Shown: positions 35,600 to 48,210 of the stretch, one piece after another
Position numbering within the stretch: the stretch's first letter is position 1
Layout of the letters: each line of letters begins with the position of its first letter
Assembly: GCA_037074615.1 (NCBI GenBank)
Contig: CM073562.1
Coordinates: 14,493,001-14,557,000, forward strand
From: Leucaena leucocephala
Taxonomy: Eukaryota > Streptophyta > Magnoliopsida > Fabales > Fabaceae
Length of the DNA: 64,000 nt
Reading direction: 5' to 3'
Notes under the pieces: generated by a model
The model's input: only the letters and a program-made list of their open reading frames with translations
Database searches by the model: none
Told to the model about the DNA's origin: nothing
Translations under genes and position numbers: made by a program

Positions 35600-37383
35600 A
35601 TCAAGTCATTGCCATGAATACAAATCCGTACATTTTTCCTCTTCCGGGCATGGAGGAGCCAAACTAAATCCAACTACATCCAGGTGTTTTGTTGAGTTTC
35701 TTTCCACTAAACCCATTCTCAACCTCTCGGCATCATCCCATTTACCAACAGAAGCATATATACAAGAAAGAAGAGAGCAATAACCACTTATATTACTCTC
35801 CAATATCAGGCAGTGCTGAACAGCAATTTCCCCCTATTCCACATTCTTGTGTAATCTGCAAGCAAGAAGTAAAGCTCCCCAAAGTCCAGAATTTGGTTGC
35901 ATTGGCATATTGATTATGAGCTCATATGATTCATCCAACCATCCCGCCCTCCCTAAACGATCAACCACGATTCCATAGTGATCAACTGAAGGCACAAGTC
36001 TATAATCTTTCATGGATTTGAAGCAGCTGTAACCTTATTCAACCAATCCAGCATGATTGTATGCGGTTAAGAGCCCAGTGTAGGTAACTAAATTCAGGCA
36101 AATAGACTCTGCAAGCATCTGCGCATATAACCTTATTGTATCAAATGGCCTACCATTTATTCCACACCCGTGTATCATTGCAGAATATGCAACCAAATTC
36201 CTCTTTCTCAGATCATTAAATAGCTCATATGCATTGTCAATGCTTCCAAACTTGGCATACAAATCAATTAAATCAGTAGCTAAATGATCATCCAGAACAA
36301 CACCAAAGTCATTCATGCGTTACTCAATCCAGTGCCAATATCTTATATCTCCTAGTTGCGAACAAGCTGATATAATTCTAGCCAAAGCATCTTATCAGGA
36401 TGTATATTGACGTCTGGTTTAAGCATGTCGTTTAATAGAGCAAGGGCCTCCTTTGGCTTGCTATTCTGAGCATAGTAAGCTATCATAGCATTAAATGAAA
36501 GCAAGTCCTTGTCATCCATCTGGTCGAAAAGCTTTGGAGCAGACTCCGTATCCCCAGTCCTTGAGTGCCCAGAAATCATTGTCATTCAAGAAACACTGTT
36601 TCTAACTGGCATTGTATCAAAAAATTCTCTTGCAGATATTATGCTCCCGGAATCAATGTACCCACTGATCATTGTATTCCAAGAAGCCAAGTTTCTCTCA
36701 GGTATTTGTTGAAAGAAGGAACAAGCCTGGTTCAGATTGCCTGATTTTGCATACCCTGAGATTATAGAGTTCCAAGATACGAAATCTTTCCTAGGAATCT
36801 CGTCAAAAAAACAAGCGAGCTACAGCCAAGTTACCATCTTACAGATACCCAGATAACATAGAATTCCAAGAAACCACATTTTTCTGGGACATTTCATCAA
36901 ACAACTTACGTGCAATCTCTGTATCACCCCTTTCGAGTACAGATCAAGAAGGACCGCTTGAACATAAACACAATTAGAGAATCCACATACCTGAACTTGC
37001 CCATGAATTGATATACCATCAAGTTTATACTCAATCCTATCACATGACTTCAAAGCAGAGGATATCGCATATGAATTTGGACACAGTCCAATTCTCTGCA
37101 TTTGAACGTACAGAGAAATTGCTTTATTGAACTGACAGTTCTGAGAGAAGAACCGAATGGTGCAGCCCCATGAGAAGCAATCTGGATTGCGTAAATGTTG
37201 AAGAATTGGTTGCACATACGTAGCTATGCTTTTATAGTTCTTTACATCCCAAAGAAGAATGTGATGAACTAAAACAGTTTCTAGATTATCTAGACCATTA
37301 AGCAGGATATGGGCATGGATTTGTTTAGCCTGCTTCTGAGTTCAACAACCCTTTAGCAAGGCTATCAATTTAGGAACTAGCAT
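35600..37383 (-). pseudogene. PLS-type pentatricopeptide repeat gene, decayed (At4g22760-like)
   Basis: From an ATG at 37383 the minus strand reads MLVPKLIALLKGC, then an in-frame TGA at 37344-37342, then QAKQIHAHILLNGLDN. Repeats with typical PPR signatures follow: DCFSWGCTIRFFSQN, NVVSWNSMLSGYL, DFVSWNSIISGYAKSG, NLASWNTMISGYIDSG, NLVAYSAMIHGCGING, then the post-repeat region LLLACRLHKNVE. Intact members are intronless organelle RNA-binding proteins of about 550-580 residues. At least six premature stops (for example near 37342, 36840, 36587) and at least two frameshifts (one between about 36940 and 36920, one near 36380) break the gene. Several stops sit where the family has Trp, Gln or Glu. 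Resemblance to At4g22760 is from memory. The end near 35600 is approximate. Confidence 0.88.
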
Positions 37384-39850
37384 GGAGCATTTTTAACGGA
37401 CTTGAACCATTTGGAGTGGCAGTTATATCGATCGAGTTAGTGAAAGTTCATAGCTTTCGGAATGACTCTCTGGCTTTATCAGTTGCTAAAAATGGTGAAT
37501 TCTTTCTCCGGATCACACAAAAAGACTTTTTAGCCCAAGGGGTTCAATGGCATTTGGGGACAGGTTGCATGTTGGACCTGTGGTGTAGTTTTGTGAGTGT
37601 AGGTTTGTGTGCCAATAAATATATATATAAGATTTTTTATTATAAAATATACAAAATCTTTTTAAAATTATAATATTTATAATATCCTGTAATATTTTTT
37701 TTAAGTTTTTTTATTCAATAGTATACTAATATTAATACTTATTTTGTTTTATATCCTCACATGAATTTTGTACAGTATAAAATTATTTAAAATAAACTAA
37801 TTTAAGTTTAAAGGGCAACAAATAAAATCACTATATTATTTACTCTATAAATTACATATATTATTACTTATATGAATAGTATGACTATGATATATTATAT
37901 TAGTTTTTCTATATGCATATCAAATGAGCAAGTGACTATGGGAAAAATATCGTTCTTCTAAACTCATTTTTAGTTGTTACTAATTTATTTGGTTTTTCTT
38001 TATGTTTCTTCATAACTTACAGCCTGTCTGGTGCTTTAATGAGATGTTCTGAGCTAGATCTAGACCTTGTATATTTTAGTAGGCTTAGCCTTTTTTTCTC
38101 TCAAGTATTTCATTTATTTTTATAATAAAATTATTCTTTAATTAAAAAAAATAGTGACTCAAGGGAGAAAAAAATTATTGACTTGGTAAGGGCAAGGTAA
38201 TGATCTGATTTGAAAGTTTTCGACCTAGGAGATTTGATAAAATTATGAACTTTAACATGTGTAATATGATGGACCTTAATTATTTTAATTTTATCACCTT
38301 ATAGTAATAATATTTATGTATTTTTTTATCTTTAATATAAGATATATTTAATTAATTAAATTAAAAAATTAGTTAAACTAATTAATATTAAATATTTAAT
38401 CTAAAATATCTTAATTATCTTTTTTAACTTTCCTCTCTCTTTTGTTTGATAACAATAAAAATAATTTAAAAAAATATTTAATATAAAATATCATAATTAT
38501 CGCTCTTAACTTCTCTCATTCTCTTATTAAATTATTATTATAGGAATATAAAAAATAATTTAAAAATTAATAAATATAAAAATATGTTATAATTAAAATT
38601 AAGATCAATTTTATAATTATATTATAAAATAGATGAGTATTATATATTATATATATGTTTATTGTCTTGTTCTAAACACAATCCAACAAATGAGGTCAAA
38701 AATAAAACACAATTCAGCAAAAGACCAAAAGGCAACATGTTTAGTCATTGAAAAGTCAAAGGAATCTCCAATTATATGGAACTTGCATATATATAATGTA
38801 TCACTTTAATAAAAACAAAAATCTCCCCACAATTATTATGAATGTCTTTGAATTAGAGTACACTGGACAAATTAACTGATATTTGCAAGCCTTGTCACTT
38901 GCATCTCTCTCTCTCTTTTCAAAAAAATAAAAGAGAATTATAACCAATTAATGTTAAATTCTGCCCAAAAAGGAAAAAAATAACATTAATGTTAAATATT
39001 TTAAACTCTACCCTTAATAGAATATATTATCCATTACTAAATTTATGGGGATTAAGGAAATTATTTAAGAGTATTTTTTTTCAAACTCTACCCTTAATCA
39101 AATTTGCTAATAATAATAAATTGTTTATCAGGAGTTAATTAGGAAAAATTGATTTAAAATATTTAAAAAAATTATAAAATTTCCTAAAATTTTGAAATGA
39201 ATAGATAACTTGGTACTTTAGAAAAAGACTCTGGTTGGTGACGGTAGATGACAACAAAGAAGGATTAAGATTGAAAAAAATTGTTTTTTATTTATTATTT
39301 GTCATACTTTTTACGTTTATTATTATTTTTTTGATTTAATAATTGGGAGAATTGTAGAGAAATATCCTAAAAATTCTAAAATCACAAATCAATTTTGTTT
39401 ACCACACTTCGTTATCATTAGTTATTTCCTATATTCCAAGTGCAAATGACAACGTTTTTGGTAGGAATTACTTATTGATTTTCAAATTATAAAGATATTT
39501 AATTAAATATTTTCTATATTTTATTTCATTGTATAATTATTATTTATTTTTAATAATATCATATTAAAAATAGTTAAATTTAAACCCGAAAAGTACTCAA
39601 TAGCTTTATAAAAAATAAATGGGAAAACTAAAAAAATTATTAAATAATACATAGACTTTATTTTTTTTCTTGAAGCCGTGTGTTTTTATGAAGACAGGGA
39701 TATAGAGAGTAGAAAATATTATAATTCTAATAATTCTAATAATATAGGAGTAATAATAAGTTAATGATAACAATAATAATAAAAGGATCCGAAACCACGT
39801 GGGGCAAAGATCCGATCAAACTTTAGGAGCTATCACCCAAGTCCCGAGAG
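37384..39850. other. AT-rich intergenic sequence
   Basis: No gene recognised. The plus-strand frame 37416-37673 (85 residues) starts just outside the PPR remnant and has no known motif. Long A/T-rich stretches at 38280-38660 and 39480-39780. Confidence 0.45.
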
Positions 39851-39885
39851 AAGTGGACCCACAAATGGCCTCAATAAATAGTTAG

Positions 39886-39891
39886 TGGGCC
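39886..39891 (+). promoter_or_regulatory. Site II-type TGGGCC element upstream of the Kelch gene
   Basis: TGGGCC within the palindrome GTGGGCCCCAC, upstream of the predicted first (non-coding) exon. Such TCP-bound elements are common in promoters of broadly expressed plant genes. Functional use is inferred. Confidence 0.35.
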
Positions 39892-40223
39892 CCACTCCCC
39901 GCAGAACCTCTACCCCTTTCTACAACTGGAAAGCTCCCAGTCACACTATTCAACGAAGTCATTACACTCCCCTGTCTCTGAGCGCAGTATAATACGGAGA
40001 CTAAACGGTCATTTTCTTCTTCGCCATCTATTTCTGGTTCTTCGCATATAATGCATTACACCCCACGGTATAATCTAGAATCAACCACAGTAATTCCTGC
40101 GCATTTTATTGTTTGAGCTGCTTTGTTAGTACTATTATCGTCAGAGCAAAGGCCTCGGTGATATCGATTCGGGCCCGTTTGATGATCTTTTGCCTCTTTT
40201 CCCAAACAACTTTCTTAGGCGAG

Positions 40224-40409
40224 GTGAGCTTTTTCAGCAGTCACTAAGACAATTTGTTTTTTTAGCTTTTCCTGCTTTTTGACTTTGAGATTGCTAATCA
40301 TTGTACCTCCTTTCTGGGGAATTAGAAAGAAGAAGGCTTTCTGTGCAATGTGGCTTCTCTGTTAGCGTTAGGGTTCATTTTTTATGTTAATTTTTGTTTT
40401 CTGCTTCAG
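40224..40409 (+). other. Intron in the 5' untranslated region of the Kelch gene
   Basis: Donor GAG|GTGAGC at 40224 and acceptor CTGCTTCAG ending at 40409, 26 bases before the ATG. It makes a non-coding first exon roughly 39980-40223. The GC content and lack of frame upstream fit a leader exon. Confidence 0.6.
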
Positions 40410-40435
40410 GAGGTCAGGTTTGAACCTGGAAGAAA

Positions 40436-43400
40436 ATGTTTGGGTTCTCTCGCCGTCGAGTTAAACATGCAAGGTGAACCTTTTTCGTATTAAATTTAAA
40501 CTTTTGCAGTGTGCCCAATTAAGCAATTAAGGGTACCTCTAGTGATTAGTTGATTTTAATTGCTTGAATTGAAAATTTGAATGGCATTATTGTTCTGCCT
40601 TAGGTTGAAGGCCCAGCTTTCGGACAACACACAGGGAACTAGGAGTCCCATAAGGCAACCCAGAAAAAATGGCAAGTCCAGTTCTAATGTAAGACTTCTC
40701 AGCTCCATTTCTTGTGGTTTTACCCTGAGGGTATGCTTGGATTGAGAATGAAATGGTAGACAAATTTTAATGTAGACATTTTATTTTATCTAAATTTGGA
40801 TGAACGTGTTTTTCATATTCGTTCTTTTCAATCCAAACCTACCATATAGATGTTTAGATATTAAAATTTTTCTTTCCTTCCCATTTCTTACATTTACCTC
40901 AATCCAATTACACAGTTAGCTGTCCCCTAAATTTTTTTAGTTTCCTTTTAGGGCGATGGAGTTGTTTCGGGCACAAATGATCATTCTGACGAACTTGATT
41001 GTCAGTGTTCTTCATCTTCTGCGCCTGAGATAAGTACTTCTACGTTGGGCAGCTCAGAGAACTGGATGGTCTTGTCAATTACAGGAGATAAGCCCACTCC
41101 TAGATCCAATGTAGATAGTTCATCATTTTTCTTTCATTTTATATTTGTTTCTAGTTATTGTGTTAGTACATCTATACTGGCAAAAGTCTGAGCTTCTTTT
41201 TGTTCTAAACAGCATGCAGCAACTGTTATTGAGAATAAAATGATAATGGTTGGCGGCGAATCTGGGAATGGGCTGTTAGATGATGTGCAGGTTAGAGAGC
41301 ATTTATTGTTTTATATGAGTGGCATATTGTTGATTTGAAGATCAGTAGCGCCATTAATATCAGCTAACTCTGTGGTCATTTCCCCCTTTGTTTCTTTAAC
41401 AAAATATGATCTGGTTCTCTTTTTACTTTTCAGGTGCTAAATTTTGACAGGTTTTCCTGGTCCACAGCATCCTCAAAGCTTTACTTGTCACCGAGCAGTT
41501 TGCCATTAAAGATTCCATCATGCAAGAATCATTGTTTGGTACCATTATTTATCCTATTAGCAATGCAAACTAAGCATACTAGCATGCACTATTCTTGTTG
41601 TTTCTGGCATTACTTCATTCGTGTGAGACATGAAATACTTGTATGTCAAGATGAGAAATCCAGGAACGTAAATTTCTAAATAAAGTTAAAAAATCTGCCT
41701 ACCCTTATGTGTTCATGCATAGTGCACTTCAGTAAACTCTGGTTCCTATAAACATGCTGTTTGATAATATGATAAGAATTTTATACCAACATTGCCTTGC
41801 AATGGTGTTGGAAAATTATTCCCCTTTATCTCTTTTTACAAAATTATTCTTGATAATAAATGCATCTGGTTTCATGATAATTTGACCAGGTTTCTTGGGG
41901 GAAAAAGGTGCTCCTTGTTGGGGGGAAAACAGACCCTGAAAGCGACAGACTTTCAGGTTGTGTCCAATTTTGGGTATCACAATGTTTGCACGCATGTAAT
42001 GAATTTGTGTTCAAGTGTGAAATTGTTCTGATTATACTTTTGGTGTTTGCAGTTTGGGCATTTGATACGGAGACAGAATGCTGGTCACTCATGGAATCAA
42101 AGGGAGACATACCGGTAGGAATTTTTGGTAGATAAATAAGCAAATGCCCTTGTGATAGAAGTTGTTTGGGGAATTGTTTTGTATCCTTACGAAAATCCTC
42201 CTGTTGCGGAGGCTGCTATTAGATTACATAATTTGAAATATAATATGAATATATTATTCTATCTTGATAGTAATCTCTGAGCATTTAGATTTAGCATCTG
42301 CATTAGAAAGTTACTGGACTGTGACTGTGCTGCCCAGTGGAAATACAGGCTTTATATCTTTGTCATGTTGGTATTTTGACACATGACAAGGGTGTAAATT
42401 TACATATATGGCATGTTACATTATTAGAAATTCATGAGCATAAAAAATAGCACGAAAGTACTGTTAGTAATTGACTCTGTAATGATACATTACTGAAATT
42501 GATATATTATCCTTGATTTACCTAGAACTCTGTATCATAGAACTAAGCAGTAATGATGAAATATTTTGTTCTTAACAGGCTGCTCGGTGGGGTCACACTG
42601 TTGTTAGGGCAGGCTCTGCTTTAATATTGTTTGGGGGTGAGGATGCAAAAAAGAGGAAGCTGAATGACCTAAATATGTTTGATCTCAAGTCCTTCACTTG
42701 GCTTCCCCTTCACTGCACGTAAGTTTGCCGCAAATTTTAATATGAATGTGAAAAAAAGGATTTTATATCAATGATTATGTATTAAGAATTCCCTATTACA
42801 AATGTTGCATGCTTTTCAAAGTCAAGTTCCTAATTCTTTTTTTTTTTTTGTAAATATAATTCTATAATTGCAGGGGAACAGCACCTTCTTCAAGATCCAA
42901 CCATGTGACGGCTCTTTATGATGACAAAATTCTTTTTATATTTGGGGGAGCATCGAAGTCCAGGACCTTGAATGATTTATACTCACTTGACTTTGAAACT
43001 GTGTGTGAGCTCCATTGGTTGCTTTTAGTATCAGTACTGAAATATTGAAATATCAAGCATTGAAACTGCTTGCTTTCTATAAGAAACGGATAATATCTTC
43101 ATCCACTTTGTAATTTGACAAAAATATCTGTTCCCTCAGATGGCATGGTCAAGGATAAAGATAAAAGGCTTCCATCCATCACCTAGAGCTGGTTGCTGTG
43201 GTGTTCTATATGGAACTAAATGGTATATTGCAGGGGGTGGAACTAGGAAAAAACGTATGTTTACGTGGAGAAGTGTTTGTCTATAACATAAGATCATTCT
43301 ATTTTTTTTCTATTTCTTGAACCTAAGCTCCTATGCTTCAACTTTGGAGAAGTAATGTATGCATGATGTTTATTTTAAATTGCACATGCATGATACGATG

Positions 43401-46278
43401 TGCATTATATTTAGCCATTAATATTCTACATTATTGTTTCATTCATTGTTAAATAAGATTGCTACTAAGATCCTTTTGATTGTACATACTTTATGAGCCT
43501 TGTTTATTTTTCAGGGTGTGGAGAGACTTTAATATTTGATATCTTAAAAAGTGAATGGTCTGTAACAGCTACCTCACCTCCATGTTCCATCACTACCAAT
43601 AAGGTGAGCTATGTTTTTCCCCTATCTGTTTAGGCATTGTTCCTCTACTGCTGGCTTCATGCTGTATAAGCTTCTGTAATTTCAAATTATAGGATATTGT
43701 TGGCTATTTATAATTATGATTATACAATAATTCAATCTTATAGGCAAAAGTTCCTTAGGTTTTGAAACAACTTTTAGCTTGCATATTTTCCTGTTTCTTC
43801 ATTATTTGTAATCAAGTGCAAGCAATTTCCCTATGTTTAATATTAGCCTCTTGTATTTAGAAGTTTTAGTTGCTAGTTAGTGCAAATTAATACAACACTT
43901 TGCAATTCCAACAATATTCTAGGCGTTAATCTGAGACTGAATTGATGTATTCAATCTTACTGATGAATAGTTGTTATTTTCCCCCCTTTTGTCTGAATGG
44001 AAAATTTTAAATGATTATATCCACTTATGAGATGTAAATTGTATCAATGCATACACTATGAGTATGAAGCTCCTAACTGATAACATGATTTATTCTAGAT
44101 GCTTTATTTTTGGCTATAGATGTCCAACTTATTTGTTCCATCACTTTGTACTTAATTTCCTTCCCTTCTAAATTTTTGTTGGTATGTATAACTATACTTT
44201 CTTCTAAGATTATCTAGATGCATATTTAATACGATTTGTTGTATTGCCAGGGTTTCAGTCTAGTGCTTGTGCAGCATAAGGAAAAGGAATTTCTGGTTGC
44301 ATTTGGGGGATCCAAAAAAGAAGCATCAAATCAGGTTTGACAAAAGAATCAAGAGTTAGTTTGAGTTAGTCTTGCTTCTTTGAACTTGACCTTATTCTTC
44401 TTGGATGTAACAGGTGGAAGTGCTGATAATTGAAAAAAATGAATCAGCAGCGGGAAGACGATCTACTCTTACTAAAGCTCCAGGATCTTCACTATTTGAA
44501 AAACACTCATCATCCGCTGGATTGGCATCTCAATTTAATAATGATTCTTCCCAGCCGCGTTTAATTGAATCTGTTGCTAGACAAAATCTGGGATCTGCAA
44601 TTGAACATGGTTCTGGAAGGAAATCTCTGTCACAGTCATTACTTGTTGATCAAAGCTCTCTCTCTAGTGACATCTCTCTTTGGAAGCAATTTGATATCAA
44701 TGAAGAATACAGCACAGAAGTTAGGGTAGACAAGAGTTCAGAATATGAGAGTTCTCTCCCTCAGGTAAAAGTCAGAAGCTTCTTGAAATCATATTTTATA
44801 CATAACTTTCTATTGCAGATGTTAAATTTAAATTATCATAGATTACTATCATAATAGAATGATATATTCGTATTATATTCCCTAGCTCTCACTTCATTGC
44901 CTGTCAATCCAAAGTGTTAGTTGTTTTGTTCATGCATTCGACCCATATATCGTGAAGTTCAAATGTTTAGACTTTTAACAAATTGTTATTGCTATTCCTA
45001 TCACTAAATATATGTGTTTCAGACAACTGACCATAGAATTAACCAAAATGATCCTGGAAATCAGATGAACACAAATAGAGCCAAGAGCAGCATGGAGGAG
45101 CCACAAGTGTCAGTACACGGAAATTCAAATCAACAAAACCAGGCATTTGGAGATCTCACTCTGGAAAGTGACGGCGTGTCATTCTCAGAAAACAATAAAG
45201 CAGGATCACTGTCCAATCCATCAAGTATTTATCACTATTATGAAACAAAGGTGGCCGCCCTGTTGAGGAAAAATGGGATTCTGGAGGGACAATTGGCAGC
45301 TGCAATTGCAAGCAAAGAAACTGCTGAGAAAAGTTTAGCATCAGCTCTTAAAAGCAGGCAGGAGATGGAGAAGAAACTGGTTGACACAATGAAGGAGATG
45401 GATATGCTTAGAGAGAAGCTGGCTGGTGTAGAATTAGCCCAAGAAGAGGCGAACAGCCTATCAAATATTGTCCACTCGGACAATGTTAGGCTGGAGCATG
45501 ATGTTGCTTTTCTCAAGGCTGTTCTAGATGACACACAGAAGGTATAAACCACGATATTTAATGAAATCAATTGGATACTTGGTCACTATTGGCTGACTGG
45601 AAATTCTTTGCAGGAGTTGCACTCAACAAGAGGTGTTCTTTCTGGAGAAAGAGCCAGGGCATTCCAATTACAGGTACATGTTTGGATTCATTACTAGAGT
45701 AGGGTTTGCTTTAGTGCCTGTTTAGTAGGAGGGATTTAGGGGGGAGGGGGGAATTCTTTTTGATTTGTATTTAAAAAAAAAATTAAAGAAGTGGGGTTAT
45801 AAAATTTTAATAAAGAGAATACATAAGATAAAGGAGTAAGAAAAATTAAAAACTATTAACCCCACTTCTCTAATTTTTTTAAATTCAACTCACTTCTCTC
45901 CTCCAAATCCCTTGTAACAAACAACCCCACAGTGTAGCATTGGAGTTTCAGTGCCATTCAATTCAATTCTTAAAATGTTTCCTGTCATTAAGTTCAACTA
46001 GATGGCAGGGTCTATACATTGCATTGCATGGAGCCTCGTATGCACTATTCACGGCCTATAAACAGTGCGACTTGTTGATTTATCGATTGATTCTGGATTA
46101 TAGATGTTTATGACAATATTTCATTGGCTTCTTCATATTTCCAAATGGGTTGCCATGTTAGAAAATCTGAGACTTGTCTGTTTTGTCGGGTGGTCAGGTT
46201 GAGGTATTTCATCTGAAGCAGAGATTGCAATCGATAGAAAATCGAACGCCCACTCCCAGGAAACCCTTCCATGTGTAG
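40436..46278 (+). CDS. Kelch-repeat protein with C-terminal coiled coil (At5g18590-like), complete
   Basis: Sixteen coding exons, all GT/AG and in phase: 40436-40473, 40604-40688, 40952-41110, 41213-41290, 41434-41538, 41890-41956, 42053-42114, 42579-42718, 42874-43000, 43140-43254, 43515-43603, 44251-44334, 44414-44764, 45023-45541, 45614-45673, 46198-46278; 2160 nt, 719 residues. Starts MFGFSRRRVKHAR. Residues about 105-380 form Kelch blades with GG motifs (MIMVGGES, VLLVGGKT, LILFGGED, ILFIFGGAS, YIAGGGTRKKR, FLVAFGGSKKE) and conserved W/R/N positions, a beta-propeller for protein contacts. Residues 381-575 are Ser-rich and probably disordered. About 578-710 is a heptad-like coiled coil (LLRKNGILEGQLAAAIASKE onward). 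It matches Arabidopsis At5g18590 from memory in length and both ends; molecular function there is not established as far as I know. Two MITEs lie in introns 2 and 15. Confidence 0.94.
40730..40843. mobile_element. Small foldback MITE in Kelch intron 2
   Basis: GGTATGCTTGGATTGAGAA at the left pairs with TTTTCAATCCAAACCTACC at the right (two or three mismatches); about 114 bp overall. It does not disturb the splice sites. Confidence 0.6.
45715..45928. mobile_element. Palindromic MITE in Kelch intron 15
   Basis: The left half (GCCTGTTTAGTAGGAGGGAT ... GAAGTGGGGTTATAA) is the imperfect inverse of the right half (TTAACCCCACTTC ... AAATCCCTTGTAACAAACAA), so about 210 bp folds end to end. A G-run (GGGGGGAGGGGGG) sits at about 45739. 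Insertion near the start of the intron leaves the donor at 45674 intact. Confidence 0.65.
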
Positions 46279-46489
46279 TAGTGAAAAGTACATACATGAA
46301 TTACTGAATTTTACATGCTATGGCCCCTTCATTTATTCTAATTTGTGATTTGTAATTGTAATTACATGTTAAGACAATGCTATTTTGGAATCACAAATTT
46401 AATTTAAGTAGATCAAAAACTAATGACTAGGTTTGACTTGGATTCATTCATCTTCCTTGTTCGTTGTCGAGTATCAATGTACCCTTGAA

Positions 46490-46495
46490 AATAAA
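46490..46495 (+). terminator. Polyadenylation signal AATAAA of the Kelch gene
   Basis: About 210 bases past the stop codon in sense orientation, at the end of the less AT-rich downstream sequence. Confidence 0.45.
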
Positions 46496-46499
46496 TGCA

Positions 46500-48200
46500 A
46501 TGGCTAGTATCAAAACTTGAATCTTTTGCGTGTTTGTAGAGATGTCTGTTTTCTTATATTATCTCAATTTAAATTTAAATTGAACAGTTTATTTTTATTG
46601 ATATTATTTCAGTTTTGATATTTTTATTTTAAAGTGATATGAAATGAATATCGTCTTCTAATCGACGCATTACATTCCAAAAATTAAAAAACAATTTTTT
46701 TTGTACAGATTAAAAAACAATTGTTTGCGCTGTACGTATTTCTCTCAGTGTAAAATATTTTAGTCAAAAATCAAAATAGGCAGAATTTCTTATTATTTTA
46801 CGTGGAGGATTAGATCCAGTAAATAATATTTGTATTTTTTCATTTTTTATTAAAAATTAAGGCTTCACTGATATTAAATTGAACTTTTTGGTGCTAACTC
46901 AAGAACGGTCATTCGCTGGACAGAAAGTGAAAATATTCATATTAGTCACTTGTCACATTTGTAATATTCCTATAGAATATATTTTTATTAATATAAAATA
47001 TATTTAACTAATTTAATTATATTAAAAAATTAATTAAATTAATTAATATTTTTTTAAACACCCTAATAATTTTTATTAACTCCCTCCCTCCCTTCCTCTT
47101 TTAGATTATTGTTGAAGGAGTATAAAAAAAAATTTATAAATATATAAAATAAATATTATATTTAGTTCTTATATTTAATATTAGAAGAGTATTTCATTTA
47201 GCTTAATTGCCTCAAGTACATGGCACACTTTAAGTTAATATTTCATTGTATTGAAAATTACTGTTAACAGATATGTAAAAATGCGTATTATTGAGTGTTA
47301 AAAGTATTGAATATGAAATCCAAGGATAATATACCTATCATACTTCAACTATCATTTACAACTCAATCATTTAGTTTAGAGTAAAATCTCATTCTTAGGC
47401 CACCCCCAAAGTAATCAAGCAATGCTGCAGTACTATGTTCTAACATAATTGTTTCAAATTACATAATCATGTCAACCTAACAATGTACATCCAGAAAACA
47501 ATCTGCAACTTCTCACAAAGAAACTTGAGCAAACACGAAGTGTGATAAACAAGAATTTGAACCCTCTCAATTGCTTAGATGGATAGATTGTGAGACTTAT
47601 ATGAGACCCACCTCTATCTCTTAAGTAAACGAATCGAAAAGGGAATAGACATTTCACTCTCTGTGTGTCCCTTTCTTATTTAGAGATGTTTCAACTTTAA
47701 AAATCAAAATTCCTTCATCAACTTACCTTCCACACTCAAAACCAGAACAGGGAAAAATAACAAAACCTATTGGGAAGTTCCCAATTGAACATAAACTCCC
47801 AGGAAATGTGCAGCAAATGAAGAATGCCAAATCAAAATGTTGATATGGAAATCATTTTGTTATGAATACCATGCAAGTATCCAATTCATAGATTTCAACA
47901 GATGCTTTTAAACCAGCTATGGCAACTCCAATTTCAAAGGATTGCTTACTACCCTAAAGCCTTACAAGTATTGAATGCTTCAAAACTCTGTGTGTGTGTG
48001 ACTACAGCATACCCAGCTTCCATACATGTTTTTGCCAAACCATTGTAGGCAGAAGCGGATCTTTGTTCACAGAAGTGGACGATTAACTATGATCAAGTAA
48101 ATGTGGGAAGACTCTAAACCTGATGATGACTAGTTTTGTTTTGGTTCAGCTTTTTAGTTCTCTTTCAAGCATAAGTAGCATAAAGTTCAACAGAGTGAAG
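46500..48200. other. Region between convergent Kelch and mTERF genes
   Basis: No gene recognised. 46600-47350 is strongly AT-rich. 47350-48200 is less so and may include the 3' leader-out of the mTERF gene. Frame 47472-47657 has no known motif. Confidence 0.4.
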
Positions 48201-48210
48201 GAAATCATAT

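Noticed and set aside
45156..45570. Minus-strand frames of 61 and 110 residues
   Set aside because: Antisense shadows of Kelch exon 14, whose sense frame has a clear coiled coil.
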